Assembly: GCA_958298945.1 (NCBI GenBank)
Contig: OY282605.1
Location: 22,050,811 to 22,114,810, forward strand
Source of the DNA: Atherix ibis
Lineage: Eukaryota > Arthropoda > Insecta > Diptera > Athericidae
Direction: 5' to 3'
Length of the DNA stretch: 64,000 nucleotides
How positions within the stretch are numbered: the first letter of the stretch is position 1; every line of letters begins with the position of its first letter. The notes beneath the pieces are model-generated. The model did not search any database. It worked only from the letters and a program-made list of their open reading frames with translations, and had not been told where the DNA came from. Both the position numbers and the translations under genes were made by a program. Positions 33,520-44,830 of the stretch are shown here, one piece after another.

Positions 33520-36500
33520 ATTCTACTCAGTGAAAATATTTAATTAAAAATTTGTTTAAAAGTTTTATGAGTAAAAACTTTCAGTTGAAATTTTTTCAAT
33601 TAAAATTTTTTTAGTCAAATTTTTTCAATAAAACTTTTTCAGTAACATTATTTTCAGTCAAAATTTTTTCAATAAAAATATATTTTTAAAAATATTGATA
33701 CATTTTTTTTATTTAAACTGAATATATTTTTCTGCAGTTAAATGTAGCAGTTAAATTTTTCAAATGAAAACATTTCCAGTAAAAATTTCTATTTAAATTG
33801 CCAGTAAAAATTATCAGTAAAAAATGTCCAGTAAAAAAATTTCCTATAAAAAATTTTCAGTAAAAAACTTTTAGTAAAAAAATTTCAGTAAAAATTGCTA
33901 CTAAAAAACGTACAGTAAAAAAATTTCTAGTTAAAAAAATTTCTAGCGAATAAATTTCCAGTTAAAATAATTTCCAGTAAAAAAATTTCCTGTTAAAAAA
34001 GGTTCCAGTAAAAAAATTAAAATTTTTTTAGTAAAAAAATTTCTGCTACAAATAAAAAAGTTTCCAGTAAAAATTTCCATTAAAAATTGCCAGTAAAAAT
34101 TAACAGTAAAAAATTGTTCAGTAAAAAAATTCACAGTAAAAATTTGTAGTAAAAATTGCCACTAAAAAATTTACAGTAAAATAAATTTCTAGTTCAAAAA
34201 ATTTCCTGTAAAAAAATTTCTAGTAAAAATTTTCTTTAAAAATTTTCAGTAAAAATTATCAGTAAAAAAATGTTCAGTAAAAAAATGTTCAGTAAAAAAT
34301 GTTCAGTACAATAATGTTCATGAAAAAAATTTCCAGTTAAAAAATTTCTGCTACAAATAAAAAAGTTTCCAGTAAAAATTTCCGTTAAAAATTGCCAGTA
34401 AAAAATATCAGTAAAAAAATGTTCAGTAAAAAAATTCACAGTAAAAATTTGCAGTAAAAATTGCCACTAAAAAAACTTACAGTAAAATAAATTTCTAGTT
34501 CAAAAAATTTCCTGTAAAAAAGTTTCTAGTAAAAATTTCCTTTAAAAATTGTCAGTAAAAATTATCAATAAAAAAAATGTTCAGTAAAAAATTTTCAGTA
34601 AAAAAATGTTCAGTAAAAAATGTTCAGTACAAAAATGTTCAGGAAAAACATTTCCAGTAAAAATTTCCTGTAAAAGTTTCTAGTAAAAATGTCCATTAAA
34701 AATTGCAGCAAAAAAAACTTTCAGTAAAAAAATTTCCTGTAAAAAAATTTCCAGTAAAAAGCTTTCTAGTAAAAATTTCATATAAAAGAACTTCCAGTAA
34801 AAAAATTTCCTGTAAAAAAGTTGCTAGTAAAAATTTTCATTAAAAATTGCCAGCAAAAATTGTCAATAAAAATATTTTCTGTAAAAAGGTTTCCAATAAA
34901 AATGTACATTAAAAATTGCCAATAAAAAAACTTTCAGTAAAAAAATTGTCAGTAGAAATATTTCCAGTAAAGAAACTATTCAGTAAACAAATTTTTAGTA
35001 AAAAATTTACAGTAAAAAAGTTCCGGTAAAAGTTTCCATTAAAAATTGCAAGTAAAAAATATTCTGTGCCAAAATTTTCAGTAAAAGTTTCTAGTAAAAA
35101 TCTCCAGTAAATATTGCAATAAAAAAACCTACAGTAAAAAAATTTCTAGTAAAAATTATCTTTTAAAAAAGTTTTAGCAAACAAATTTCCTGTAAAAATT
35201 GTCAGAAAAAAAATTTTCAGCGAAAAATGTCCAGTAAAAATTTCTATTAAAAATTGTCAGTAAAAAAATGTCCAGTAAAATTTATTGGTAAAAAAACTTT
35301 TAGTAAACCAATTTCCTGTAAAAATTGTCAGTAGAAAAACGGTCAGTCAAAAAAGTTCAGTAAAAAAATTTACAGTAAAAAAACTGCCAGTAAAAATTAT
35401 CAGTAAAAAAAACTTTTAGTAAACAAATTTCCTGTAAAATTGTCAGTAAAAAAACGGTCAGTCAAAAAAGTTCAGTAAAAAAATTTCCAGTAAAAAAATT
35501 CCCAGTAAAAATTATCAGTAAAAAAATTTTTAGTAAACAAATTATCTGTAAAAATTGTCAGTAAAAAAACTTTCAGTAAAAAAATGTCCAGTAAAAAAAA
35601 TTTCAGTAAAAATTTCTATTAAAAATTGTCAGTAAATAAATTTCTACTAAAACTTATCGGTAAAAAAACTTTTAGCAAACAAATTTCCTGTAAAAATAGT
35701 CAGTAAAAAAACGGTCAGTCAAAAAAGTTCAGTAAAAAAATTTCCAGTAAAAAAATTCCCAGTAAAATTTATCAGTAAAAAAACTTTTAGCAAACAAATT
35801 ATCTGTAAAAATTGTCAGTAAAAAAACTTTCAGTAAAAAAATGTCCAGTAAAAAAAATTCCAGTAAAAATTTCTATTAAAAATTGTCAGTAAATAAATTT
35901 CCAGTAAAACTTTTCGGTAAAAAAACTTTTAGCAAACAAATTTCCTGTAAAAATAGTCAGTAAAAAAACGGTCAGTCAAAAAAGTTCAGTAAAAAAATTT
36001 CCAGTAAAAAAATTCCCAGTAAAAATTATCAGTAAAAAATTTTTTAGTAAACAAATTATCTGTAAAAATTGTCAGTAAAAAAACTTTCAGTAAAAAAATG
36101 TCCAGTAAAAAAAATTCCAGTAAAAATTTCTATTCAAAATTGTCAGTAAATAAATTTCCAGTAAAACTTTTCGGTAAAAAAACTTTTAGCAAACAAATTT
36201 CCTGTAAAAATAGTCAGTAAAAAAACGGTCAGTCAAAAAAGTTCAGTAAAAAAATTTCCAGTAAAAAAATTCCCAGTAAAAATTATCAGTAAAAAAATTT
36301 TTAGTAAACAAATTATCTGTAAAAATTGTCAGTAAAAAAACTTTCAGTAAAAAAATGTCCAGTAAAAAAAATTCCAGTAAAAATTTCTATTAAAAATTGT
36401 CAGTAAATAAATTTCTACTAAAACTTATCGGTAAAAAAACTTTTAGCAAACAAATTTCCTGTAAAAATAGTCAGTAAAAAAACGGTCAGTCAAAAAAGTT

Positions 36501-37170
36501 CAGTAAAAAAATTTCCAGTAAAAAAATTCCCAGTAAAATTTATCAGTAAAAAAACTTTTAGCAAACAAATTATCTGTAAAAATTGTCAGTAAAAAAACTT
36601 TCAGTAAAAAAATGTCCAGTAAAAAAAATTCCAGTAAAAATTTCTATTAAAAATTGTCAGTAAATAAATTTCCAGTAAAACTTTTCGGTAAAAAAACTTT
36701 TAGCAAACAAATTTCCTGTAAAAATAGTCAGTAAAAAAACGGTCAGTCAAAAAAGTTCAGTAAAAAAATTTCCAGTAAAAAAATTCCCAGTAAAAATTAT
36801 CAGTAAAAAAATTTTTAGTAAACAAATTATCTGTAAAAATTGTCAGTAAAAAAACTTTCAGTAAAAAAATGTCCAGTAAAAAAAATTCCAGTAAAAATTT
36901 CTATTAAAAATTGTCAGTAAATAAATTTCCAGTAAAAATTATCGGTAAAAAAACTTTTAGCAAACAAATTTCCTGTAAAAATTGTCAGTAAAAAAACGGT
37001 CAGTCAAAAAAGTTCAGTAAAAAAATTTCCAGCAAAAAAATTCCCAGTAAAAATTATCAGTAGAAAAACTTTTAGTAAACAAATTATCTGTAAAAATTGT
37101 CAGTAAAAAAACTTTCAGTAAAAAACTTTCAGTAAAAAAATTAAAAATTGCCAGTTAAAATTTTCAGTAA
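33520..37170. repeat. 3.6-kb minisatellite with hierarchical higher-order structure
   Basis: Built of roughly 14-16-bp units of the type TTCCAGTAAAAAAA. The left part (33520-35330) is diverged and irregular. From about 35400 to 37150 units are organised in a 256-259-bp higher-order repeat marked by ACGGTCAGTCAAAAAAGTTC, seen near 35455, 35710, 35967, 36226, 36482, 36738 and 36997. A further layer of about 773 bp (three such blocks) shows in variant blocks, for example AAAATTTATCAGTAAAAAAA near 35765 and 36537. Open frames inside reflect unit length only. Confidence 0.93.
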
Positions 37171-38819
37171 AAATTTTCAATAATTTTTTGAGCGAATATT
37201 TTAACAAAAGCAGTTTTAGAAAGAACTTTAAAAAGTTTATTAGGAAAAATATAATATTTTTTTCGTGTAGCTTAGAGTTTCCAGCTTTTTAATTCAAATT
37301 CTCCTGATTACGTGTGGTTCGTCAAAGTTGCAGGATTTTTACAAAACAAATTTTACATTAATTTAAAATTAATTGGCATTGACTTGTGTGATAAGAATAT
37401 AAGAAAACATATCCAAATTAAATTAAGATTAGAATAGAATTTCTATCAATAATGTCAATTTTTTCAATAATATCAAGCCTAATCTAATATATAAAAGAGA
37501 ACGACAGGAAAGTTATCCCGGATTTCAAAAAATTCTAATAAGATTGTATCTGGTTGAGCCGTTTTCAAATAAAATTTCTTCTAATACTTAATTTCATGAG
37601 TGACATATACGTGTGTAAAGTAAATTTGTACCGGAAATGCAAACTGACAAGCTACCATGTAATTATTCAAGTGTACTCGTATATCCTTACGAGAAAATGG
37701 AGATAAGAAAAAGTATTAAAAATAAGAAAAAAGTGTGTTGTGTTGCTAAAATCTTGAGGAGCAATCTTGAATGACAGATGAATAAACAGTTGGGCGGACA
37801 CAAACACATACAGTCAGTCGTACTCGATTTAAATACGTAATTTGTAAAAGCTTCTGGGGTTGAATCATTAATCAAAACTTAGAGCAATGGCACCATCTCT
37901 TTCTGCCAGCCCCAATGCCTACTTATGTAGGTCCCTTAAGTGCTAGGCACGTTCTCTTGTAAGCAGATTAATTAACATTTAATGCTGCACATTTGAATCA
38001 ATATTCTTTGCTCTAAGCGATATTTAAGGATGCTAAAGCCTTACTAAAGAGTTCCACAAATTTTCCATAAAAGCCATGCATTCTTCAACTAAAAATTGAA
38101 ATGAGTTGGTGCCAGGATTGCCAACTGCATACAAAACACTCGAGAATATCCTCTATCCTTCCTAGACACAGTACGACAATTTCTGCTCCTAGACGACATA
38201 CACATACGAGTACATCGACTGAGCAAATAGAAAACTTAAAATGTTAATTATTCTTATAACATTTCTAAAGTACTTTTCCTTAAAGCCATTGCAGTTTAAA
38301 AGAAGATTTAATACCGAAACTATTATGAGACTATTATCTGGGTGACTTGTGACCGCGCAATGGTTAAAAAGCTCAGACGAAAATTATTACTATGGCGTGA
38401 CTTAAATGAATTTAAAGAAAATTGTTCTATTTTAGGGACGTTATTCTAAGGATAATAAGTTACTGAAAATTATATACAAGTATGTGTGCCGAATACAGTG
38501 GTCGTGCCTGTTGAATCACTTTGTAATAAAACATTCTTAATTTGAATAATAAATTTTACTAAAAGAATTTGTCTTTAAGCTTAAATATTTGAAATAGTAA
38601 AATTCCCAAAATAAAATCGATTTAATTGATCAGCTAAGCTAAGAAGGTAAATTTTTTTTTTAAATTTCTTTGTTAATAACTACTTTTAAATACACATATC
38701 CTTGTCATAATTAAGTTATGTATAAAAAAAAGTAGTTATTATTCGTTTATGGTTATTTATAAATTCCTTTTTATTGTGAATATATATCGAAGTACTTATA
38801 AAGTGTGTATGAGTGTTGG
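37171..38819. other. Spacer without recognisable genes
   Basis: AT-rich flank of the minisatellite followed by more mixed sequence at 37880-38230. I found no motif, RNA gene or repeat partner in the window. Confidence 0.4.
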
Positions 38820-39037
38820 ACCCTAACCCACTAAAACCACCTTACATGGTCACATTTCTAAGTCTTCTCACGGAATCTCCGTCAGGCATTACTTCGTGGG
38901 GTAGGGATTGATCGAAATCTCTTTTCTGGTGAATTACTTATACCGTTTTCTTTCAGGCTCATCCAGTGTAGTCTTTTGAGGACTGTTGTCGCAAGGACTT
39001 CGACAGCTTCCCAAGACGTTCTCGAGTACAACATGAG

Positions 39038-39124
39038 GTAACTCGAGTTCTCGAGTTACTGCATCCGATTCAGTGCCGAAGGAGAATACAATAGCTTCTC
39101 CTTCGGCACTGAATCAGATGCAGT
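39038..39124. repeat. Adjacent palindrome and long hairpin
   Basis: 39038-39059 is a palindrome (GTAACTCGAG, two bases, CTCGAGTTAC). Directly overlapping it, 39058-39085 pairs with 39097-39124 over 28 bases with one mismatch, around an 11-base loop (arm core GATTCAGTGCCGAAGGAG). It lies inside the R1/LOA-like fragment and duplicates part of it in inverted form. Confidence 0.93.
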
Positions 39125-39554
39125 AAAAGAATACGTACTCCGTCCTCTCCAATATCCCATCGCAAGAAGGGTGCATTGGGGTAGAATCCAATTTAAATTG
39201 GTATTGGTAAGCCCAAAAACACATCCGTGTCCCGTTGAAAATTAGAATAGGTAGTAACCAACATCACCATGTCATCGATTTATCCACGGATCCACCGCCG
39301 AGATGAGACGGTGAGTCCATCTCACATCGGGGGTATTATCCCAACGATTTTTCTACCTCCTCACGGACTCATATCTTCACTTTGTACGAGCCTTAAATCG
39401 TGCAACAGCATCACACTAACCTCTCCGGCGATACAGCCTCTGCTGCTCATCTGCCAGTATTTTGATCAATATCATTCCGGCCCCAAAATGAACAGACTCG
39501 TATGACACTGTTTGGATAGCTCCTACGATAGACTAAGAAAACTCCACGTATATA

Positions 39555-40178
39555 GTTGTTTGTTATTTGTAAGGTCCCTTAGACATGTGCCTGGGGCCAC
39601 TTCCTAGCGCCGCGACCGTGGGGCCACTTGGCGACTTCATAGTATGTATGGGAAGTTATCTGAAAAAGACTCGTCTGTGATTATTAATATAGAATATTGA
39701 GAATTTTGTTATATTGTATTTTGCAGAGCAGATTAGTATGTTGTAGAAGTTTAACTAGGGGACTAGGAAATGGAGTTGTTGGGTCCAGGAGGTCCATAAT
39801 GGGAGGAATCCTGCTCGCGAAGTAATTTTTGGTAATATGTAGAATATGGATGATAGTGAAATGGATGCCACAGAATTGGCATAAGGGATGATTGGTGTTG
39901 CCAAAAAGAAAGTTATGAGTAAGAGCAGGTTTATCCACTCCGGATTCTGAGGAGCTTCCGCGCCAAGAATTTCGGTATGGATGTTGAATAAACTGGTTTA
40001 TTGGTGGTTATTCAATGTCGACAAAAATTTGTCACTATTGGTTCATTCATCGTATCTGCGGATGACTAATAGTGTTAGTTGCCATTCTGTTACGAAGTGT
40101 TTCTCCAGCCAACTTGTCAGCACTTTCATTACCTCCAATTCCCACAAGCTCCAGCATCCATTGCAACTCGGCACTCTC
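39555..40178 (-). mobile_element. 5'-truncated copy of the I-type retrotransposon
   Basis: Matches the 3' end of the element at 53830-59327 (from about 58660 on) in opposite orientation. It encodes the RNase H end (GNESADKL) and the C-terminal ALTHNFLFGNTNHPLCQFCG and FASRIPPIMDLLDPTTPFPS. It ends in the shared 3' UTR (GGCACATGTCTAAGGGACC) and an ACAAATAACAAACAAC tail. Frameshifts and stops are present. A 5' truncation with a conserved 3' tail is the expected product of target-primed reverse transcription. Confidence 0.93.
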
Positions 40179-40330
40179 CACATAAATGGGTTGATCTAAT
40201 CAACCCATTCGCCCAAATTGGTGCAGCATACAGCATGATTGGCCCGACCATGTCTACGAGGGACTAACCTCTCAGCTATGTGTGAGTGCTTCCAGACAGC
40301 TCTCAATAATCTCATTACTTTTCTGCCCCA

Positions 40331-42135
40331 CCTTGTACTCGTACAATATTTTCAAAATAAAAATCTCAATGCACGCATTAATTTTCCATAAAATTTAACA
40401 AAAGTTCTGCAACTAAAAATCTAAAAATATGATTTTTTACCATATTTTTTTTTATCTTTAAACTATAGCAAAATTTTATTTCTCGCAGTAGTCATAAAAT
40501 CTGATAATAATTTTGAATAAAATTTACATAGAATATAATAATAAAAGTTAACTGTCGTTTTTTCCAGATCCTAGCTGCAGAGCTTACACTATCTTGTATG
40601 TATATATTATTAGCATAGTTTTAGAACAAAAGACATTAGCGTTAATGTTATAGTAGTGATAAAAATAAAAAACCAAAATTTTCTACAATGTGAGTTTATT
40701 CGAACTGCAAAAAACTATCTCCATTTCGCATCCGTTTACATTCGAACAATACAACAGGACTCAATGAATCGCCATTAACCAGAGAATAAAATGAATTGCC
40801 TTTTGGAATAAAAATGCTATTGAATAGCTTATGATGCACTCAAATTGAATTGAAAAATGCATTTTCTCTCACAAAAATTATTATGCACAACAAAATCGCA
40901 GTTTAGTTTTCTTGCCAATATTTTTCGATCTTGTTTAATATAATAAAAGTGTTTTTAGCTTTGAAATATGTAGAAAAAAGAAAGGAATTTTTAAAAAATA
41001 AAATTTACAAAAAGGATACCAACAAAAATTATGGATAGATTCTACGCTGCAGCTTTTAGCAAATTACTTACAAAAAACACAGATTACAAGATGACAAGGC
41101 TCCAAAGTATACACAAAGGCAAAGAGTGATAAACTTAAGGACTTTATAAAATATGCACACTATTTTACTAAATGTTATTGTACTTTATGAATAGTAGTAG
41201 TACGTACGGGTTGACAAAGTGCCATCGTTCCAAATGCGAGTATAACTTTTCATTGTACATTCACCATTCCAACAGAGTACATTACAATATGAGCTAATGC
41301 TTAGTCTAGTTTGAGTAAATTGGAAGGATTTTATAATTTATAACGATCCTCTTTTGAAGATTAATAGAGTATTTTATCATGAAATGGATTTGAACTTAAA
41401 TTATACGAATTTTATTGTGAGGTCCTACTACTTTTATTGAAATTGGATTTTATATATAATAAATGGTAAGCAAAAAAGAATATATTTTTTATTTTATTTA
41501 ATAAAGCCTCATTTTTCGTTACATACAATATTTTAATTAATTATTTGATTTGAACATAAGTGCCATAAAGTGTTACTTTGTAAATTAACACTAAGTAAAC
41601 TTTAAAATTTTTTTTTTCAGTTTATTATATTTTTTTTTAGTTTGTAATTATGTATCAAATATAAAATGCATTCTAAATAGCTGTCATATGACTTCATGAG
41701 TACTCAATCCTTTTGAGGTAGTTTTTGATGACTATTCCGCATATTTTATACTTCTTAAATTTGATCATTTAAAACTCAATAGTCGATTTGAAGTACTACA
41801 AAATTTGAAGATTTTCTATGATCTTTCACATAGCTTTCTATTAGAAAAAATCTAACGTATCTTCAATCAGAACATAATCATAGGAGCACAAGCTCACCGA
41901 ACGAATTATTGCCAGGTCTAAAAAAAAACTTTCGGGATTGAAATACATAATATTCACTAAAATGGGTCACACAATTTGTTACTAAAATAAATTAATAAAA
42001 TTTTTAAACTGCTCCTAATTTATTAACACATTTTTAATTCTTATAAATTATTTTGTTGGAAAAATTGACTTTTTAACTTTAACAGACAGTAAATTACTGT
42101 TATTTTACGTGACATACCAATCGTAGAACATAATA
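40331..42135. other. AT-rich spacer
   Basis: No supported feature; A/T-rich with scattered stops in all frames. Confidence 0.5.
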
Positions 42136-43012
42136 TTTGGGTTGTTTGGAAAGTAATTTTGTTATTCTGGAAGGCCAGTTAATTGATGCAAACCGGCGAA
42201 TAACATCTCGCGAGATCGCTGAAAGATTAAATTTCGATCGAATTAGATCATTCATGATCATTTGAAACGGCTAGGTTTAATTCAAAGCTCGACATATGGG
42301 TTCCTTATCTTCTTACGGTAAAAAATTTGTGGCGTCGTATTGATGTTTGTGATTTGTTTCTCAAACGCCAAGCAAATAATCTATTTTTGAAGCGTATAAT
42401 CACTACGGAAGAGAAATGGGTTGTCTACAACAATGTTAAGCGTAAAAGATCCCAGAGTAAAAAAAATGAACCGGCTCAAAGCACTTTAAAAGCCAATTTT
42501 CATCAAAAAAAAATTATGCTATATGTTTGGTGGGATTTCAAAGGAATCGTTTATTTTGAGCATCTACCGAGCGATACAACGATCAATTCTGAAGTGTACT
42601 ATCATCAGTTGGACAAATTGAATAATTCACTTAAAGAAAAAACGCGAGAATTGGGCAATAGGAAAGGTATAGTGTTCCAACAGGATAATGCGAAACCACA
42701 TACAAGTTTGACCATTCGGAAAATGCTTTTAGCACCATACTCTCCAGACCTAGCACCTTCCGATTATCATTTGTTCCGGTCTCTACAAAATTGTTTAGAT
42801 GGTAAAACGTTTAATTCAAATGAAGTGGTCAAAAATCACTTGGATCAGTTTTTTGACAGCAAAAAACAAAAATTTTATGAGCGTGGAATCATGCTACTGC
42901 CAGGAAGATGGCAAAGAATATTGGATCAGACTAGACAATATTTAATTGAATAGAATATTAATTCACTATAATAAAATCGTCTTTCATTTTTATAAAAACA
43001 AAACTAAATTAC
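42136..43012 (+). mobile_element. Mariner, group B copy 2 (both ends of the gene damaged)
   Basis: Left end TTGGGTTGTTTGGAAAGTAA near TA at 42134-42135, followed after a large deletion by the GRPV part of the gene. The 3' UTR matches copy 1 (ATTAATTCACTATAA, AAATCGTCTTTCATTTTTAT), but the right terminal repeat is lost at about 43012, where ACATGGGTCCC begins. Confidence 0.85.
42171..42953 (+). pseudogene. Mariner transposase pseudogene (group B, copy 2)
   Basis: After a frameshifted N-terminal remnant (REIAERLNF near 42210), a 208-residue frame is open from 42327 to 42953: WRRIDVCDLFLKRQANNLFL, RIITTEEKWVVYNNV, IMLYVWWDFKGIVYFEHLPS, GIVFQQDNAKPHTS, YSPDLAPSDYHLF and a normal C-terminus. The first catalytic Asp (TGDEKW) is Glu, and about nine residues are missing in frame before APYSPD, leaving 25 residues instead of 34 between the second and third Asp. 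It keeps an open frame but cannot be a working transposase. Confidence 0.9.
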
Positions 43013-43049
43013 ATGGGTCCCCTACAACCCCCAATACATGGGTCCCAAT

Positions 43050-43402
43050 CAATGCGCACCAGAGACCTGTCTATATGGGCGGTTGTACCTTTCTCAACTG
43101 CAAACAACTACTCTTGATGTCCTGCCTAGGCCATACCATGCATGGAACCCACTTTATCAGGCTAAAAGACAACATTACACGTGTTATTAGCGAGATACCA
43201 GCTCGAAAAAGTGGTTCAAAATTGGACTTCTCGTATGGAACGCTTAAAACGTAATCGTGGCTAAAATTTACAAGAAATCACCTTAAAAAACACAAATGGC
43301 AAGCATTAATTTACCGACTCAAATAAAAATGCCGTACACTTTTTTAATTATTCTGTGTATTTTTGAAAATTTGAAAACCAAACATTTAAATCACGCGTTA
43401 CA
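43050..43402 (+). mobile_element. DD41D mariner 3' end (family G type), copy a
   Basis: Encodes the C-terminus (DNITRVISEIPAR, then after a shift QNWTSRMERLKRN-like text) and the 3' UTR. It ends in GAAAACCAAACATTTAAATC, the complement of the family G terminal repeat at 22311. The upstream part is missing; it is fused to the group B mariner. Confidence 0.75.
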
Positions 43403-43499
43403 AAAAATTCTCTAACAAATTGTGCTCGACAAGTTATTTGGCAAGTTGCGTAGATCTAACATTATATCTTCAACAAAATAAATACAAAAAAATTGCATT

Positions 43500-44683
43500 C
43501 AATAAGTTGTGTTCAACAAATTGTTGCTCAAAAAATATTAATCAAAATGTTTTGAAAAAACCCTGTTAAAAAATGTGGTGAATAAAATGTATTGAAAAAA
43601 ATATTTAAAAAAAAAATGTTTTGAACAAAAAGTGTTGAACAAAATGTGGTGAAGAGAATGAGATGGACAAAAAGTGTTGAACAAAATAAGTTGAAGAAAA
43701 TGTGTTGAACAAAATGTGTTGAACAGAGTGTGTTGAACAAGAGGTGTTAAAAAAAAGTCTCGAACAAGAAGTGTTGAACAAGAAGTGTTGAACAATAAGT
43801 GTTGAACAAGAAGTGTTGTACAAGAAGTGTTGAACAAAATGTGTCAAAGTAAATGTGTTGAACTAAATGTATTGAACAATAAGTGTTGAACAAGATGTGT
43901 TGAAGAAAATGTGTTGCACAAATTGTGTTGAACAATGTGTGTTGAAGAAAATGTATTGAACAATAAGTGTTGAACAAGAAGTGTTGAAGAAAATGTGTTG
44001 AACAAAGCAAGTTGAACAAAATGTGTTGAACAAGAAGTGGTGAACAAAATTTGTTGAACAAGGAATGTTGAACAAAATATATTGAACAAAATGTGTTGAT
44101 CAGGAAGTGTTGAAGAAAATGTCTTGAACAAAGTGTTCTTTTAACACACAAAAAGTGTTGAACAAAATGTGGTGAAGAGAATGAGATGGACAAAAAGTGT
44201 TGAACAAAATAAGTTGAAGAAAATGTGTTGAACAAAATGTGTTGAACAGAGTGTGTTGAACAAGAGGTGTTAAAAAAAATTCTCGAACAAGAAGTGTTGA
44301 ACAAGAAGTGTTGAACAATAAGTGTTGAACAAGAAGTGTTGTACAAGAAGTGTTGAACAAAATGTGTTAAAGTAAATGTGTTGAACTAAATGTATTGAAC
44401 AATAAGTGTTGAACAAGATGTGTTGAAGAAAATGTGTTGCACAAATTGTATTGAACAATGTGTGTTGAAGAAAATGTATTGAACAAGATGTGTTAAACAA
44501 GAAGTGTTGAAGAAAATGTGTTGAACAAAGCAAGTTGAACAAAATGTGTTGAACAAGAAGTGGTGAACAAAATTTGTTGAACAAGGAATGTTGAACAAAA
44601 TATATTGAACAAAATGTGTTGATCAGGAAGTGTTGAAGAAAATGTCTTGAACAAAGTGTGTTAAAAGAAATGTGTTGAACAAT
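43500..44683. repeat. 14-bp minisatellite with a 523-bp higher-order repeat
   Basis: Units of the type GTGTTGAACAAAAT / GTGTTGAACAAGAA, 14 bp, imperfect, spanning about 1.2 kb. A long block (about 43620-44140) is repeated at 44143-44665 with a 523-bp offset; the distinctive GGTGAAGAGAATGAGATGG occurs at both. Minus-strand frames repeating FNTSCSTLLVQH exist because three units make 42 bases; they are not evidence of a gene. Confidence 0.94.
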
Positions 44684-44830
44684 CGTGGCCAAAATGTACA
44701 TGAAATAATCTTAAAAAAAAGCAAAAGGCAAGAATTGATTTATCGATTCAAATATAAATTTTATATACTTTTGTAATTTTTCTATATTTTTTTAGAAATT
44801 TGAAAAAGAAAACACTTAAAAAATCACTCG
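44684..44830 (+). mobile_element. DD41D mariner 3' end (family G type), copy b
   Basis: Starts abruptly at AATCGTGGCCAAAATGTACA after the minisatellite and matches 43250-43402, including the terminal GAAAAAGAAAACACTTAAAA then AATCAC. Only the last 150 bp or so are present. Confidence 0.75.

Larger units (their letters stand above)
38820..40330 (-). mobile_element. R1/LOA-like non-LTR retrotransposon fragment, split by an I-type copy
   Basis: Minus strand. 40330-40200 reads MVGPIMLYAAPIWANGL, the usual SVLLYGAPVWA block after the RT domain. After the inserted I-type copy (40178-39555) the element resumes with MILIKILADEQQRLYRRRG near 39450 and RWTHRLISAVDPWINR then HGDVGYY near 39320-39260, motifs typical of the C-terminal part of R1/LOA ORF2. 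The rest down to 38820 is consistent with the C-terminus but broken by stops. Confidence 0.7.

Noticed and set aside
33943..34439. Minus-strand frames with FFTGNFF-type repeats
   Set aside because: Direct translation of the AGTAAAA minisatellite, with no start context or domain.
33520..37170. CRISPR-like array
   Set aside because: Units are contiguous and imperfect with no unique spacers, and the sequence is eukaryotic.
43528..44701. Long minus-strand frames with repeated FNTSCSTLLVQH-like text
   Set aside because: All frames of a 14-bp minisatellite stay open because three units are 42 bases. Several overlapping frames are open at once, the sign of a tandem repeat rather than a gene.
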